From: DASPGQ01 sp035457705
Lineage (GTDB): Bacteria > Acidobacteriota > Vicinamibacteria > Marinacidobacterales > SMYC01
Assembly (NCBI GenBank): GCA_035457705.1
Contig: DATIBD010000054.1
Coordinates: 1-64,000, forward strand
Length of the DNA stretch: 64,000 bases
Reading direction: 5' to 3'
The notes under the pieces are model-generated. The model had not been told where the DNA came from. It saw only the letters and a list, made by a program, of their open reading frames with translations, and made no database searches. How positions within the stretch are numbered: position 1 is the first letter of the stretch; every line of letters begins with the position of its first letter. Both the position numbers and the translations under genes were made by a program. Positions 18,429 to 27,111 of this stretch are shown here, in pieces.

Positions 18429-18671
18429 ATGAAGAACCGAAGCCATTTGAAGGTCTATGTCCTGATCCAGATCGTTCCCGGACGAGTCGAAGCCGTCATG
18501 AAAGCTCTTCGTCGTTTGTCTTCCGTCGTGACCGCCGACTCCGTGACCGGCCCCTACGATGTCGTCGCGCTCATCGAAGTCTCCGAAGTTCGAGAGCTCT
18601 CGCAACTCGTCGCTGGCGCCATCGGTGGCATTCGAGGTGTCACACGCACCACCACACTCATTTGCACCTGA
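18429..18671 (+). CDS. stand-alone Lrp/AsnC effector-binding (RAM) domain protein
   Basis: 80 residues from ATG 18429. It has the RAM/Lrp_AsnC_C fold pattern only: KVYVLIQIVPGRVEAVMKAL, VTADSVTGPYDVVALIEV and GGIRGVTRTTTLI. There is no helix-turn-helix, so it cannot bind DNA like a full Lrp; such proteins form dimers and bind amino acids. It is divergent from rho. Confidence 0.85.
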   Translation: MKNRSHLKVYVLIQIVPGRVEAVMKALRRLSSVVTADSVTGPYDVVALIEVSEVRELSQLVAGAIGGIRGVTRTTTLICT

Positions 18672-18679
18672 CCACGCGT

Positions 18680-19588
18680 TTAGCAGTTGGCCGACACTCG
18701 TGTCCGAATCCGCCGATCGGTCAAGTAGGTCTTCGTGAGCGGCGGCCGCTTCCACGGCCAGTACCTCCAAACCAGGTGGCTCGCCGCGGAGAGACACATA
18801 TTACCCCATCGGGGGCAAAATCCGATGTGAGAAACTGGGCGATCGAGAACGCCGAGTCGTAGCAGTCGCGTCTCGGCGTTTTGGCGCACGTGGCGAAGGA
18901 ACCCAGGAAATTGGCGCAAGACCGGATGCTCGCGGTCACCTCTACGCGCCACCGCGCGAGCGAGAACATCGATCCCAACAAGAGACCAGAGCGCTAGACC
19001 CCGCAGACGCCGGACGATTCCCGGAGTTTCTTCGATCGCCCTGCGGGTTTGATCTTCGCCGAATGCGACGTGTCGCTCTTCCTGTCGGGTGGCGCGTCTC
19101 AAGATGGAAACGATGCGCTCATGCTCGATCGTATCGATGAGCGCGTAAAGCACATCGAGAACATAACCCTCACCGAGAGCCATTTCGAGAAGAACGTGCT
19201 CGGCCCAGTCGTCGCCCATCATTCCCGAAGAGAGGAAGCGAACCGCGGGATGTGCCGTTTCCGGGCTGGCGTCGAGGATCTCGATGATGTCACGAAAGCG
19301 ATCGACGTGCTGCAGCTCCTCCACCGCCTGACGCGCGAGGAAGTTCGCCGCGTCGAGGGACGGGGCTCGGTAGAGCCAGTGTCCAACTTGGATTCCCGTG
19401 ACCTCTCCGTAGAGGAACTGACTGAAAATCCACACGAGCACCGAGCGATCGCGTTGCACGTCGAAACGGGCATCCCCGAAATCGAACGTCATTTCTTCAC
19501 GGCTCAAGATCATCGGGTCAGAGAAACGGCACAGGGCCGGTGTGGAGTTCTGATTTTCTTGAACGCGAGCGCTCCGGTCAAGTACCAT
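18680..19588 (-). CDS. ferritin-like diiron-fold protein
   Basis: 302 residues; an internal ATG at 19513 (MILSREEMTFDFGDARFD) is an alternative start. Residues about 60-200 look like a four-helix bundle with two EExxH-type motifs: AVEELQHVDRF and RQEERHVAFGEDQT, with further glutamates (YGEVTGIQVGHW, ALGEGYVLDVL) in the intervening helices. This suits a diiron oxidase/oxygenase-type site. The C-terminus is Arg-rich. It is convergent with the RAM protein (8-bp gap) and divergent from the dienelactone hydrolase gene. The substrate is unknown. Confidence 0.65.
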   Translation of the reverse strand: MVLDRSARVQENQNSTPALCRFSDPMILSREEMTFDFGDARFDVQRDRSVLVWIFSQFLYGEVTGIQVGHWLYRAPSLDAANFLARQAVEELQHVDRFRDIIEILDASPETAHPAVRFLSSGMMGDDWAEHVLLEMALGEGYVLDVLYALIDTIEHERIVSILRRATRQEERHVAFGEDQTRRAIEETPGIVRRLRGLALWSLVGIDVLARAVARRGDREHPVLRQFPGFLRHVRQNAETRLLRLGVLDRPVSHIGFCPRWGNMCLSAASHLVWRYWPWKRPPLTKTYLTDRRIRTRVSANC

Positions 19589-19634
19589 CTCGTCCCGGCC
19601 TCTGGCGGGAGCGCCGGTGAAAGGAGGATTCTTC

Positions 19635-20303
19635 GTGGGCGAGCTGGTCGATTACCCTTCGAACGGTCGGAGCGCGCGGGGCTATCTCTCGATGCCGGAG
19701 AAAAAGACTGGCCCCGGTGTCGTCGTGATCCAGGAATGGTGGGGCCTCGTCGGCCACATCAAGAGCGTGGCGGATCGATTCGCCGCCTCGGGCTACGTGG
19801 CACTCGCCCCCGACCTCTATCACGGCGAGGCCACCAAGTCCCCCGACGAGGCGGGGAAGCTCATGATGGCCCTCGACATCGGCCGGGCGGAGCGCGATCT
19901 GCGCGGTGGCGTGGATTTCCTGGCCTCGAAGTCTTCGGGCAAAGTGGGCGTCGTCGGCTTTTGCATGGGCGGTCAACTGGCCCTCTTCGCGGCAAGCCAG
20001 AACGACCGCATCGGTGCTTGTGTCGACTTCTATGGAATTCATCCGAACGTAAAGCCCGACTTCACGCACATCCGGGCGCCCGTGCTAGGTCTATTCGCAG
20101 AAAAGGACGCCTTCGTGAACGCCGAGGCGGTGAAAGAACTGGAGAAGGCTCTCCACGAGGCACGAGTCACCGCCGACTTCCACACGTATCCCGGGGTCGA
20201 CCATGCCTTCTTCAACGACGAGCGCGAGGTCTACGATCGAGAGGCCGCCGAAGACGCCTGGAACCGCGTACTGGCTTTTTTCAAGACGCATTTGAGCTCT
20301 TAG
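19635..20303 (+). CDS. dienelactone hydrolase family protein
   Basis: 222 residues from GTG 19635. This start is chosen because AAAGGAGG at 19619-19626 is spaced correctly for it, whereas the upstream GTG at 19617 would overlap that site. Alpha/beta hydrolase with nucleophile Cys110 in VGFCMGG, plus an acidic residue (FAEKDAF) and His (GVDHAFFND): the Cys-Asp-His triad of dienelactone hydrolases. These hydrolyse lactones or esters, often from aromatic degradation. No other catabolic gene is near. The 3' end overlaps the convergent trmJ by 23 bases. Confidence 0.92.
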   Translation: MGELVDYPSNGRSARGYLSMPEKKTGPGVVVIQEWWGLVGHIKSVADRFAASGYVALAPDLYHGEATKSPDEAGKLMMALDIGRAERDLRGGVDFLASKSSGKVGVVGFCMGGQLALFAASQNDRIGACVDFYGIHPNVKPDFTHIRAPVLGLFAEKDAFVNAEAVKELEKALHEARVTADFHTYPGVDHAFFNDEREVYDREAAEDAWNRVLAFFKTHLSS

Positions 20304-21009
20304 CTCGGTTCGCTACGCGGCCGGTGTTCGCGATTCGGCGAGCGAGCGCGAGCAGGAGCTTCACTTCGCGTGGTGTCAGCCCCGCGCGTCCGAAGAGCTC
20401 CCTCCACTCCACGAAACGGGCCTCGGGGTTCTGGCTCGGCAGAAAACCAATCTCGAGAAATGCTTCTTTCAGCTTCGAGAGCGCCTGGTTCGCGTCGTGA
20501 TGCGGAGCCCTCGGCGGCGGCGCGGCGCCACCGGATTGGGCAACGAATACCTCGTATGCCGCGACCATAACGGCCTGCGCAAGGTTCAAAGAGGGTTGCC
20601 GCGGATGCGAGTGAATACGTACGCGTCGCTGGCACAGGCACAGTTCCTCCTCGGTAAGGCCTTTGGACTCGCAGCCAAAGACGAGGGCGACTCGGGCACC
20701 GCTCGCGAGCTCCGAAACTTCGTGGGCCATCGCGCGTGCCGTGATCGGCTCGACTCGGCGCGGCCGACGGCCCACGAGTCCCGCCACGTACACGCAGTCT
20801 TCCAGGGCTTCTTCGAGGGTGACGAACACCCGCGTCTGCTCTAGAATGTCCTCGGCACCCCACGCCATGCGCCAGGCTTCCACCGTGCGATAATCACAAG
20901 GATCGACCAGATCGAGCCCGTCAAGACCTGTGTTGGCGACCACGCGGGCTGCGGCACCGATGTTCGCCGGGTTTTGGGGTCTTTGCAGCACGATCCGTAC
21001 GACGGACAT
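20281..21009 (-). CDS. trmJ: TrmJ-like tRNA/rRNA 2'-O-methyltransferase (SpoU family)
   Basis: 242 residues. A SPOUT-class methyltransferase: motif 1 RPQNPANIGAAARVVANTG, motif 2 ALVFGCESKGLTEEEL, and motif 3 SLNLAQAVMVAAYE, which together form the trefoil knot that binds SAM. The C-terminal extension (RELFGRAGLTPREVKLLLAL) is characteristic of TrmJ, which methylates residue 32 of tRNA. The start codon is only 4 bases from that of a small divergent reading frame. Confidence 0.85.
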   Translation of the reverse strand: MSVVRIVLQRPQNPANIGAAARVVANTGLDGLDLVDPCDYRTVEAWRMAWGAEDILEQTRVFVTLEEALEDCVYVAGLVGRRPRRVEPITARAMAHEVSELASGARVALVFGCESKGLTEEELCLCQRRVRIHSHPRQPSLNLAQAVMVAAYEVFVAQSGGAAPPPRAPHHDANQALSKLKEAFLEIGFLPSQNPEARFVEWRELFGRAGLTPREVKLLLALARRIANTGRVANRAKSSNAS

Positions 21010-21013
21010 CGTT

Positions 21014-21256
21014 ATGGCCGACGAAACCAGTCCCTTCGAGAACGTCCGGGGTGACGAGAGGAGCTTCTGGCTGCCACGGCGAAAGTGGCGAGAGCTTCTT
21101 TTCGTTGGAGCTCTGGTAGCCGACGGCGAGTATTTCGTGCGTGACTCGACTCGGCCACTCCCCCCGTTACGTAAGCCGGACCTCTTTCCCGAGGGGAGGC
21201 GTTTCCGGGCTCGACTCGACGGGGACTGGGTCTCGGTCGAGCGAGTCGAAGACTGA
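21014..21256 (+). CDS. small hypothetical protein
   Basis: An 80-residue reading frame from ATG 21014. The amino-acid composition (SFWLPRRKWRELLFVGALVADGEYFVRD, DGDWVSVERVED) looks like a real globular protein rather than a shadow, and it fills the gap between trmJ and hisS. There is no clear ribosome binding site, and its ATG is 4 bases from that of divergent trmJ. No family is recognised. It may be real but is the least certain intact gene in this part. Confidence 0.4.
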   Translation: MADETSPFENVRGDERSFWLPRRKWRELLFVGALVADGEYFVRDSTRPLPPLRKPDLFPEGRRFRARLDGDWVSVERVED

Positions 21257-21274
21257 ATCCACCCACGAAAGATC

Positions 21275-22564
21275 TCATTGAGCGTCGCGAATCCTGCTGG
21301 CGAGCTCGCGGATGGGAACCCGGTACTGCTCGCCCGAGCCCAGGTCCTTCAGTGTCGCTTCGTTCACTTGCCACTCCTCGGGGCCGACGATCACCGCGAA
21401 CCGAGCGCGGTCGCGGCTCGCCGCCTTCAAATCCTTTCCGACCCCTGCAGGCTCGAACGGCGTCTCCGTCGGCAATCCCGCGCTTCGTAACTCGTTCGTC
21501 ACCTGCCGGGCGGCGGACTGGAGCTCCCCCCCCACGGGAATGACGACCACTTCTACCCTAGGGGCCGGAGCGGGAAGAAGCCCACGATCCCGGAGCATGA
21601 GCGTCAACACCACGTCTCCCATGCCGAAGCCGAGAGCGGGAAGCTTCGGTCCTCCGAACGACGCGACCAAGTCGTCGTATCGGCCACCGCCGCAGATCGC
21701 GCGCTCGACCCCTTTCCGATCGTACAGCTCGAAAACGATGCCCGTGTAGTATGCGAGACCTCGCACGATGGAAAAGTCGGTCTCGACGAACTGGCCGAGC
21801 TTCGCCTCTCTGAAGATCTCGAGATAGCGCTCGAGATCCGATACGACTCTTCGCGTGGTCTCGTCGACCGGCTGAGAGCGGCACCATTCGAAGAGATTCA
21901 CGCTGCGGTCGCACAGACCCTGGATTTGGAGAGCGGCATTGCGCTCGACGCCGGCTTCCGCGAGAAGATCGGAAAAGACTTCCGCCGGAACCTTTCGGAA
22001 CTTATCGACGACAGCGTAGACGGCGGGGGCGATTTTCGGGGATATCCCGAGAAGCCCGAGGACACCCGAGATAATGCGTCGATCGTTGACGCGTGCGACG
22101 ACGTCTTCTGGCGCCAGGCCGAGCTCGCGCATGACTTCGAGGGCGACCGACAGGAGCTCCGCATCCGCCTCGATGGCGGGAGACCCCACGATGTCGACGT
22201 TGAGCTGGAAATGCTCGCGAAGCCGGCCTCGCTGGTTCTTCTCTTGGCGAAATAGCTGCGGGATTGAGAACCACTTGAGGGGTTTCGGCAGGCTCGGGGC
22301 GCGCGCCGCCACCATGCGGGCGAGCGTGGGTGTCATCTCCGGACGCAGAGCCACCTCACGTCCTCCGCGATCCTGGAAATTGTAGAGCTGTCCCACGATC
22401 TCGTCGCCAGATTTCCTCGTGTAGAGCTCGAGGAGCTCGAGCGGTGGGCCGTCGAACTCGACGAAGCCGAAGCGACGTGCCACTCGCCGCCACGAGTCGA
22501 AGAGATAGGTTCGCTCCGCCATTTCCTCGGGAAAGAAATCGCGGAAGCCCTTCAGTGATTGCAT
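21275..22564 (-). CDS. hisS: histidyl-tRNA synthetase
   Basis: 429 residues, the normal length of bacterial HisRS. Class II motifs are present: LKGFRDFFPEE at the N-terminus, motif 2 RQEKNQRGRLREHFQLNVDIVG, the His-specific GLAYYTGIVFE, motif 3 GFGMGD, and a C-terminal anticodon-binding domain from about residue 335 (VVVIPVGGE). It charges tRNA-His. AAGGAG precedes the ATG by 9 bases. It is divergent from cstA. Confidence 0.97.
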   Translation of the reverse strand: MQSLKGFRDFFPEEMAERTYLFDSWRRVARRFGFVEFDGPPLELLELYTRKSGDEIVGQLYNFQDRGGREVALRPEMTPTLARMVAARAPSLPKPLKWFSIPQLFRQEKNQRGRLREHFQLNVDIVGSPAIEADAELLSVALEVMRELGLAPEDVVARVNDRRIISGVLGLLGISPKIAPAVYAVVDKFRKVPAEVFSDLLAEAGVERNAALQIQGLCDRSVNLFEWCRSQPVDETTRRVVSDLERYLEIFREAKLGQFVETDFSIVRGLAYYTGIVFELYDRKGVERAICGGGRYDDLVASFGGPKLPALGFGMGDVVLTLMLRDRGLLPAPAPRVEVVVIPVGGELQSAARQVTNELRSAGLPTETPFEPAGVGKDLKAASRDRARFAVIVGPEEWQVNEATLKDLGSGEQYRVPIRELASRIRDAQ

Positions 22565-22568
22565 CCGG

Positions 22569-22597
22569 TTGTTACTCCTTCTAGCGAGCCCTATAAT
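22569..22597 (+). promoter_or_regulatory. sigma70 promoter of cstA
   Basis: TTGTTA (22569-22574), a 17-bp spacer and a perfect TATAAT (22592-22597), 23 bp before the cstA ATG. It lies between the divergent hisS and cstA genes. The predicted transcript would have a leader of about 15-17 nt. Confidence 0.75.
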
Positions 22598-22620
22598 TTT
22601 CTCACGAAGAGAACGTCGTA

Positions 22621-24303
22621 ATGAGCCCGATCCTGGCGGCGGTGTGCTGCTTTTCTGCCTATCTGCTCGGTTATCACCTGTACGCGAAGCGCATCGCCAG
22701 GACTGTGTTCGAGCTCGACGGTTCCACCCCCACGCCAGCCCACGAGCTGCAGGATGGCCAGGATTACGTTCCCTGCCGCCGATACGTTCTCTTCGGCCAT
22801 CATTATGCGTCGATCGCGGGACTCGCGCCGATGCTGGGACCCGCCATCGCTGTCATGTGGGGATGGGTCCCGGCGATGTTATGGGTCGTGCTGGGGACGA
22901 TTTTCATCGGAGCGGTTCACGATTTCAGCGCGCTAGCCGTGAGCCTCAGGGCGAGGGGTAAGTCCATTGGCATCGTCGCGGAGGGAATCATCGGCCGAAG
23001 GGCGAAGAGCCTCTTTCACGCCATCATATTCTTCCTGATTGCGCTCGCGATGGGAGTCTTCGTGCAGGTCGTGGCGCAGCTGTTCTCTCGATCTTTCTAC
23101 CCTGAAGCGGTGTTTCCGAGCGCCGCGCTGGTGATCCTGGCCGTGGGCGTCGGCGTCCTGTTCTACAAGAAGGGTGTCGCCCTCGGGCCTCTGACCGCCG
23201 TGGGCTTCTCCCTCACGCTCGTTGCCGTCTATCTCGGACGAGTTCTACCGGCGCCCGATGTGAGCGTATCGGGATGGAGCTACTTGCTGCTCGGCTACGC
23301 CTTCGCCGCCTCGGTGCTGCCCGTTTGGCTGCTGTTGCAGCCGCGCGATTTCCTGAACTCACTCCTCCTCTACCTGGGTCTCGCCGCCGTGCTCTTCGGA
23401 TTCGCGATCATGAATCCGAGTTTCGTGGCACCCGCCTTCGATCCCGCACCGCCGGGAGCGCCACCTCTTTATCCTTTCGTCTTCATCGTGATCGCTTGTG
23501 GAGCCGTTTCCGGCTTCCACGCCCTCGTGTCCTCGGGGACGACGGCCAAGCAGCTCGACAAGGAGGAGGACGCCGCCTTCGTCGGATACGGAGGCATGGT
23601 CGGAGAGAGTATTCTTGGACTCGCGGCGGTGCTGGCGTGCACGGCTGGCTTCTCGAGCTCGGAGGCCTGGAGAGCTCATTACTCGAACTGGCAGACGGCG
23701 GACGGGCTCGCTCCGAACCTCGACGCATTCATCACCGGCTCGGGGAACTTTCTCACCCATCTAGGGATTTCTCCCGAGCTTGGAAGGGCCTTCGTAGCGC
23801 TAGTCGCGGTGTCTTTCGCCCTGACCACGCTCGACTCGGCGACGAGGCTTCTGCGTTACAACATCGAAGAGGTCGCGGAGACGATTCGGCTTCCTTTCCT
23901 GGGCAACCGCTATCTCGCCACCAGTGTCGCCGTCGTCGCGATCGGATTTTTTGCCCTGCTCGAGATCGATGGCCGACCGGCGGGGGTCGCTCTATGGGCC
24001 GTCTTCGGCACGACGAACCAGGTATTGGCGGCTCTGACGCTTCTCACGGTCACGATTTATCTCTTCGCCCGAAAAAAGAACTACCTCTATACGCTCATCC
24101 CCATGGTGTTCATGTTGGTGACGACGCTTACCGCCATGGTAGCGAACGTAAAGCGGTTTTTCGTGGAAGGGAACTACCTGCTACTCGGAGTGGGCTCGGC
24201 AGTGCTGGTGCTGGCGGTTTGGCTCGTCGTCGAGGGCACGCTCAAGTTCACTCGCGGCCGTTCCCGAGCGCTCTCCGGTTTGAAGGACGCCGAGCTGGCT
24301 TAG
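22621..24303 (+). CDS. cstA: carbon starvation protein A (CstA) family transporter
   Basis: 560 residues, polytopic (about 14-16 membrane segments). The CstA N-terminal signature is plain: DGQDYVPCRRYVLFGHHYASIAGLAPMLGPAIA, then GAVHDFSALAVSLRARGKSIG. Later GVALGPLTAVG and VSSGTTAKQLDKEEDAAFVGYGGMVGESILG are family blocks. CstA proteins import peptides or pyruvate during carbon limitation. The stop codon TAG at 24301-24303 touches the first base of a dispersed repeat element. Confidence 0.95.
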   Translation: MSPILAAVCCFSAYLLGYHLYAKRIARTVFELDGSTPTPAHELQDGQDYVPCRRYVLFGHHYASIAGLAPMLGPAIAVMWGWVPAMLWVVLGTIFIGAVHDFSALAVSLRARGKSIGIVAEGIIGRRAKSLFHAIIFFLIALAMGVFVQVVAQLFSRSFYPEAVFPSAALVILAVGVGVLFYKKGVALGPLTAVGFSLTLVAVYLGRVLPAPDVSVSGWSYLLLGYAFAASVLPVWLLLQPRDFLNSLLLYLGLAAVLFGFAIMNPSFVAPAFDPAPPGAPPLYPFVFIVIACGAVSGFHALVSSGTTAKQLDKEEDAAFVGYGGMVGESILGLAAVLACTAGFSSSEAWRAHYSNWQTADGLAPNLDAFITGSGNFLTHLGISPELGRAFVALVAVSFALTTLDSATRLLRYNIEEVAETIRLPFLGNRYLATSVAVVAIGFFALLEIDGRPAGVALWAVFGTTNQVLAALTLLTVTIYLFARKKNYLYTLIPMVFMLVTTLTAMVANVKRFFVEGNYLLLGVGSAVLVLAVWLVVEGTLKFTRGRSRALSGLKDAELA

Positions 24304-24603
24304 AGTGCTCAATGCCGTGGCGGGACCCGCGATCGCCCGGCCGCCAAGGCTCGGCCTTTGCGGCGCTTATTCGCACTTCGTGCTCACATCTCATGCCCAC
24401 GAAGCAACCCGATGCGGACGATTATTCGCACTGCGTGCTCACATCTGATTTCCTCGAAGGAGCCCGATGCGGACGATTATTCGCACTGCGTGCTCACATC
24501 TGATTTCCTCGAAGGAGCCCGATGCGGACGATTCGCGCGAACGTCGCGGCAGAAGTATTGGCCACCGCTCGGCAGGCTGGGCTGTGCTTTTTCATCAGCC
24601 TGC
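24301..24603 (+). repeat. dispersed intergenic repeat, copy A (three middle units)
   Basis: The longest copy of a modular repeat found at four loci in this window. The 5' module (24301-24366) holds an inverted repeat: GCCGTGGCGG (24314-24323) with CCGCCAAGGC (24341-24350). The middle module is three tandem 55-bp units (24367-24421, 24422-24476, 24477-24531); units 2 and 3 are identical. The 3' module ends in a hairpin, GCAGGCTG (24572-24579) with CAGCCTGC (24596-24603), whose loop carries CTTTTTC. It fills the gap between two convergent genes, touching the cstA stop on the left and ending 2 bases before the SDR stop on the right. Confidence 0.9.
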
Positions 24604-24605
24604 GC

Positions 24606-25382
24606 TCAGCGGGCGCAGGTCAGGTGCCTGCCTCCGTCGATGCTCATCGTCGCCCCCGTGATCCAACCGGCCTCCTCCGAGGCGAGAAAGGTGATCAGGG
24701 CGGCCAAGTCGTCTGGTTGCCCCACCCGCCCGATGGGATGTGTCGTCTTGCTTCTTTCGAGAAAGCTCTCGTAAGCGGCTTCGTCGAGTCCGCCCTGTCG
24801 ATGCAGCTCGGTGACGACGACCCCCGGATTGACCGCGTTGACACGGACTCCCTGAGCGGCGAGCTCGAGGGCGGCACAGCGCGTGAGCTGATCGAGCGCG
24901 GCTTTGCTCGAACAGTACGCGAGAACTCCGGGGAAGGAGCGCAGGCCGTTGACGCTCGAAACGTTGACGATGTTTCCTTTTCGCGGCCCGATGTGAGGCA
25001 GAGAAAGCTGCATCAGACGAAACACGGAGACAACGTTGATATCGAACATATGGTTCCACGACTCGAGGGCCGTGTTCTCGATGGTTCCGAAAGCGATGAT
25101 ACCCGCAGCGTTGACGAGGATATCGAGCCCGCCGAAACCCGAGGCAGTCTGGTCGATCAGTTTCCGACGGTCGCTCTCGCTCGTCACGTCGGCGGCGATG
25201 GCCTTCGCTTTTCCACCCGTCTGCTCGATCTCGGAAACGAGCCCGGAAAGCCGCCCCTCGCGTCGTGCCGTGACGGCGACGGCCGCGCCCTCGGAGGCGA
25301 GACGCCGTGCCGTGGCCCTGCCGATGCCGCTCGAAGCGCCCGTCACGAGCGCGACCTTCCCCTCGAATCGCCTGTCTGCCAT
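24606..25382 (-). CDS. short-chain dehydrogenase/reductase (SDR)
   Basis: 258 residues from ATG 25382, chosen because AAGGAGG lies within the five upstream codons of the longer frame. Classical SDR: cofactor motif TGASSGIGRA, NAAG in LVNAAGI, catalytic Ser in VSSVNG and YxxxK in AYCSSKAAL, then NPGVVVTELH. It reduces or oxidises a carbonyl/hydroxyl with NAD(P)(H). The C-terminal GATMSIDGGRHLT is typical. The stop codon is at the edge of repeat copy A. The substrate is unknown. Confidence 0.93.
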   Translation of the reverse strand: MADRRFEGKVALVTGASSGIGRATARRLASEGAAVAVTARREGRLSGLVSEIEQTGGKAKAIAADVTSESDRRKLIDQTASGFGGLDILVNAAGIIAFGTIENTALESWNHMFDINVVSVFRLMQLSLPHIGPRKGNIVNVSSVNGLRSFPGVLAYCSSKAALDQLTRCAALELAAQGVRVNAVNPGVVVTELHRQGGLDEAAYESFLERSKTTHPIGRVGQPDDLAALITFLASEEAGWITGATMSIDGGRHLTCAR

Positions 25383-25486
25383 CTCGACCTCCTTCATCGT
25401 TTCGGAACAGCCTATCGCGATGGAGTGAAGGGAACAATGCAGGACTGAACGCGGCTAGGTACCCGTCGTGCCACAATACGGGCTCC

Positions 25487-26404
25487 ATGCCGGAGCTTCC
25501 CGATGTGACCGTCTACGTCGAGGCGATCGAAGCTCGCACCAGCGGTCGTTTGTTGGAGAAGCTACTCGTCGGGAGTCCATTCGTCCTTCGCTCCACTTCG
25601 CCGGCGCCTTCGGACCTCGAGGGTAGACGGGTCGTGGGTGCTCGGCGCATGGGCAAGCGCGTCGTGATGGAGCTCGAGGAGGAGCGTTTCATCGTGATTC
25701 ACCTCATGATCGCGGGACGCCTTCATTGGAAAGACGCAACGGCCGCCCGTCCCGCGCTCCCGAAAAAACGCGGGCTCGTGAGGCTCGATTTCTCATCGGG
25801 GACGTTGACGCTCACGGAAGCGGGCTCGAAGAAACGGGCCTCCCTTCATCTCGTGGTCGGGAACGACCAACTCGCTGCCCTGGATCCCGGGGGAGCCGAA
25901 GTGCTCGAATCGAGCCTCGACGATTTTTCCTTGGCGCTCGCGCGCGAGAACCATACCTTGAAACGCGCACTCACCGACCCGCGAGTCTTCAGCGGTATCG
26001 GAAACGCCTACTCCGACGAGATCCTTCACCGCGCGAGGCTTTCGCCGGTTCAATGGACCTCGCGTCTCCGGCCCGAGCAGGTCGTGCGCCTCTACGAGGC
26101 GACGCGAGCCACGCTTCTCGAGTGGACCGAAGCGTTGCGTCGTGAGGCGGGTGATGCGTTTCCTGAGAAAGTGACGGCATTCCGACCGAATATGACGGTT
26201 CATGGCCGCTATGGAAAGCCCTGCCCCGACTGTGGGACTCCGGTGCAGAGGATCGCCTACGCCGACAACGAGACGAACTACTGCCCGGAATGCCAGACGG
26301 GAGGGCGGCTGCTCGCCGATCGGGCCCTGTCGCGGCTCCTACGAGGCGATTGGCCGAGGAGCCTCGAAGAGATGGAGGAGCGGAAGATTCAGCTCAAACA
26401 GTGA
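25487..26404 (+). CDS. Fpg/Nei-family DNA glycosylase (second homologue)
   Basis: 305 residues from ATG 25487, so that PELPDV forms the catalytic Pro2/Glu3 terminus. Other family blocks: RRMGKRVVMEL (beta-strand lysine), HLMIAGRLHW, the H2TH segment FSGIGNAYSDEILHRARLSP, and a zinc finger CPDC...CPEC. It is more distant from standard Fpg than the gene at 13118. Such divergent Fpg/Nei proteins may prefer other oxidised bases. A 35-residue C-terminal extension follows the zinc finger. Convergent with the SYLF gene (8-bp gap). Confidence 0.88.
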   Translation: MPELPDVTVYVEAIEARTSGRLLEKLLVGSPFVLRSTSPAPSDLEGRRVVGARRMGKRVVMELEEERFIVIHLMIAGRLHWKDATAARPALPKKRGLVRLDFSSGTLTLTEAGSKKRASLHLVVGNDQLAALDPGGAEVLESSLDDFSLALARENHTLKRALTDPRVFSGIGNAYSDEILHRARLSPVQWTSRLRPEQVVRLYEATRATLLEWTEALRREAGDAFPEKVTAFRPNMTVHGRYGKPCPDCGTPVQRIAYADNETNYCPECQTGGRLLADRALSRLLRGDWPRSLEEMEERKIQLKQ

Positions 26405-26412
26405 ATAACCAG

Positions 26413-27111
26413 CTAATTCGACAGGTTCTCCGGGGATGACCTCTCGAGGAGAGCGACCAGCCCCTGACCGGCCTTCGGGGTGCCGACTTTGCTCTCCAGG
26501 ACGATCTCTTTCGCCGATATTTTCCGGCCATAGAGTTTCCGGTTGGCGCCGTCGTCGGGCCTCAACGTGGAGCCTTCCAGGGAGATTCCGGCGAAGAGGC
26601 CTCGGGAGCGTGAGTAAGTGAGGATTTCCGCGTGCATCGAGGCGTCGGTGGCTGCGCCCGTCGCCCTTCCCTTGGGTCCGGCAGCGACCGATGCGTCGGC
26701 GCCGAGCTTGACGTTGCTCTTCAGCAGGGCTCGCACGCCCTTGGAGTTCATCACCAGGAGAAGGAAATCCGTCGCCTGGCCGCCAAGTTGGAGGCCGATG
26801 TTACCGCCCTCGAGCCGATACATGGCCGGTGCTCCCCACGGCAGCGAGAAGTCCTGCCCTCCCCGGCACACCATCGCCCCCTTCCCGTAGCTCCCACCGA
26901 TTCCCAGGGCGAACTTCTTGACCGAGGGCAAGACGACGATGCATTCCGCTTTGTCGAGAAGCTCTTGCGGAATGCCATCCGGGATATCGAGGATTTCCTC
27001 GACCACACGAGCCGAGTCGTAGAGCCGTTCGCCTTCATTGCTCTGACCGAAGGCGCCCATCGAGCCGAGCGCAATCGGGATCGCGATCGATCGGGTCCGG
27101 AGTCGTTTCAT
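26413..27111 (-). CDS. SYLF (Ysc84) lipid-binding domain protein, exported
   Basis: 232 residues from ATG 27111. The frame continues upstream, but this ATG overlaps the stop of the DUF4013 gene (ATGA) and opens a signal peptide (RTRSIAIPIALGSMGAFGQ). The SYLF/Ysc84 domain follows: IPQELLDKAECIVVLPSVKKFALGIGG, GKGAMVCR, ADASVAAGPKGR and YSRSRGLFAGISLEG. SYLF domains bind phosphoinositides in eukaryotes; bacterial ones are periplasmic and of uncertain role. Confidence 0.88.
   Translation of the reverse strand: MKRLRTRSIAIPIALGSMGAFGQSNEGERLYDSARVVEEILDIPDGIPQELLDKAECIVVLPSVKKFALGIGGSYGKGAMVCRGGQDFSLPWGAPAMYRLEGGNIGLQLGGQATDFLLLVMNSKGVRALLKSNVKLGADASVAAGPKGRATGAATDASMHAEILTYSRSRGLFAGISLEGSTLRPDDGANRKLYGRKISAKEIVLESKVGTPKAGQGLVALLERSSPENLSN

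Noticed and set aside
24301..24603. Copy A as a CRISPR array
   Set aside because: The 55-bp units are directly tandem with no unique spacers, the copy number is three, and no cas genes are near.
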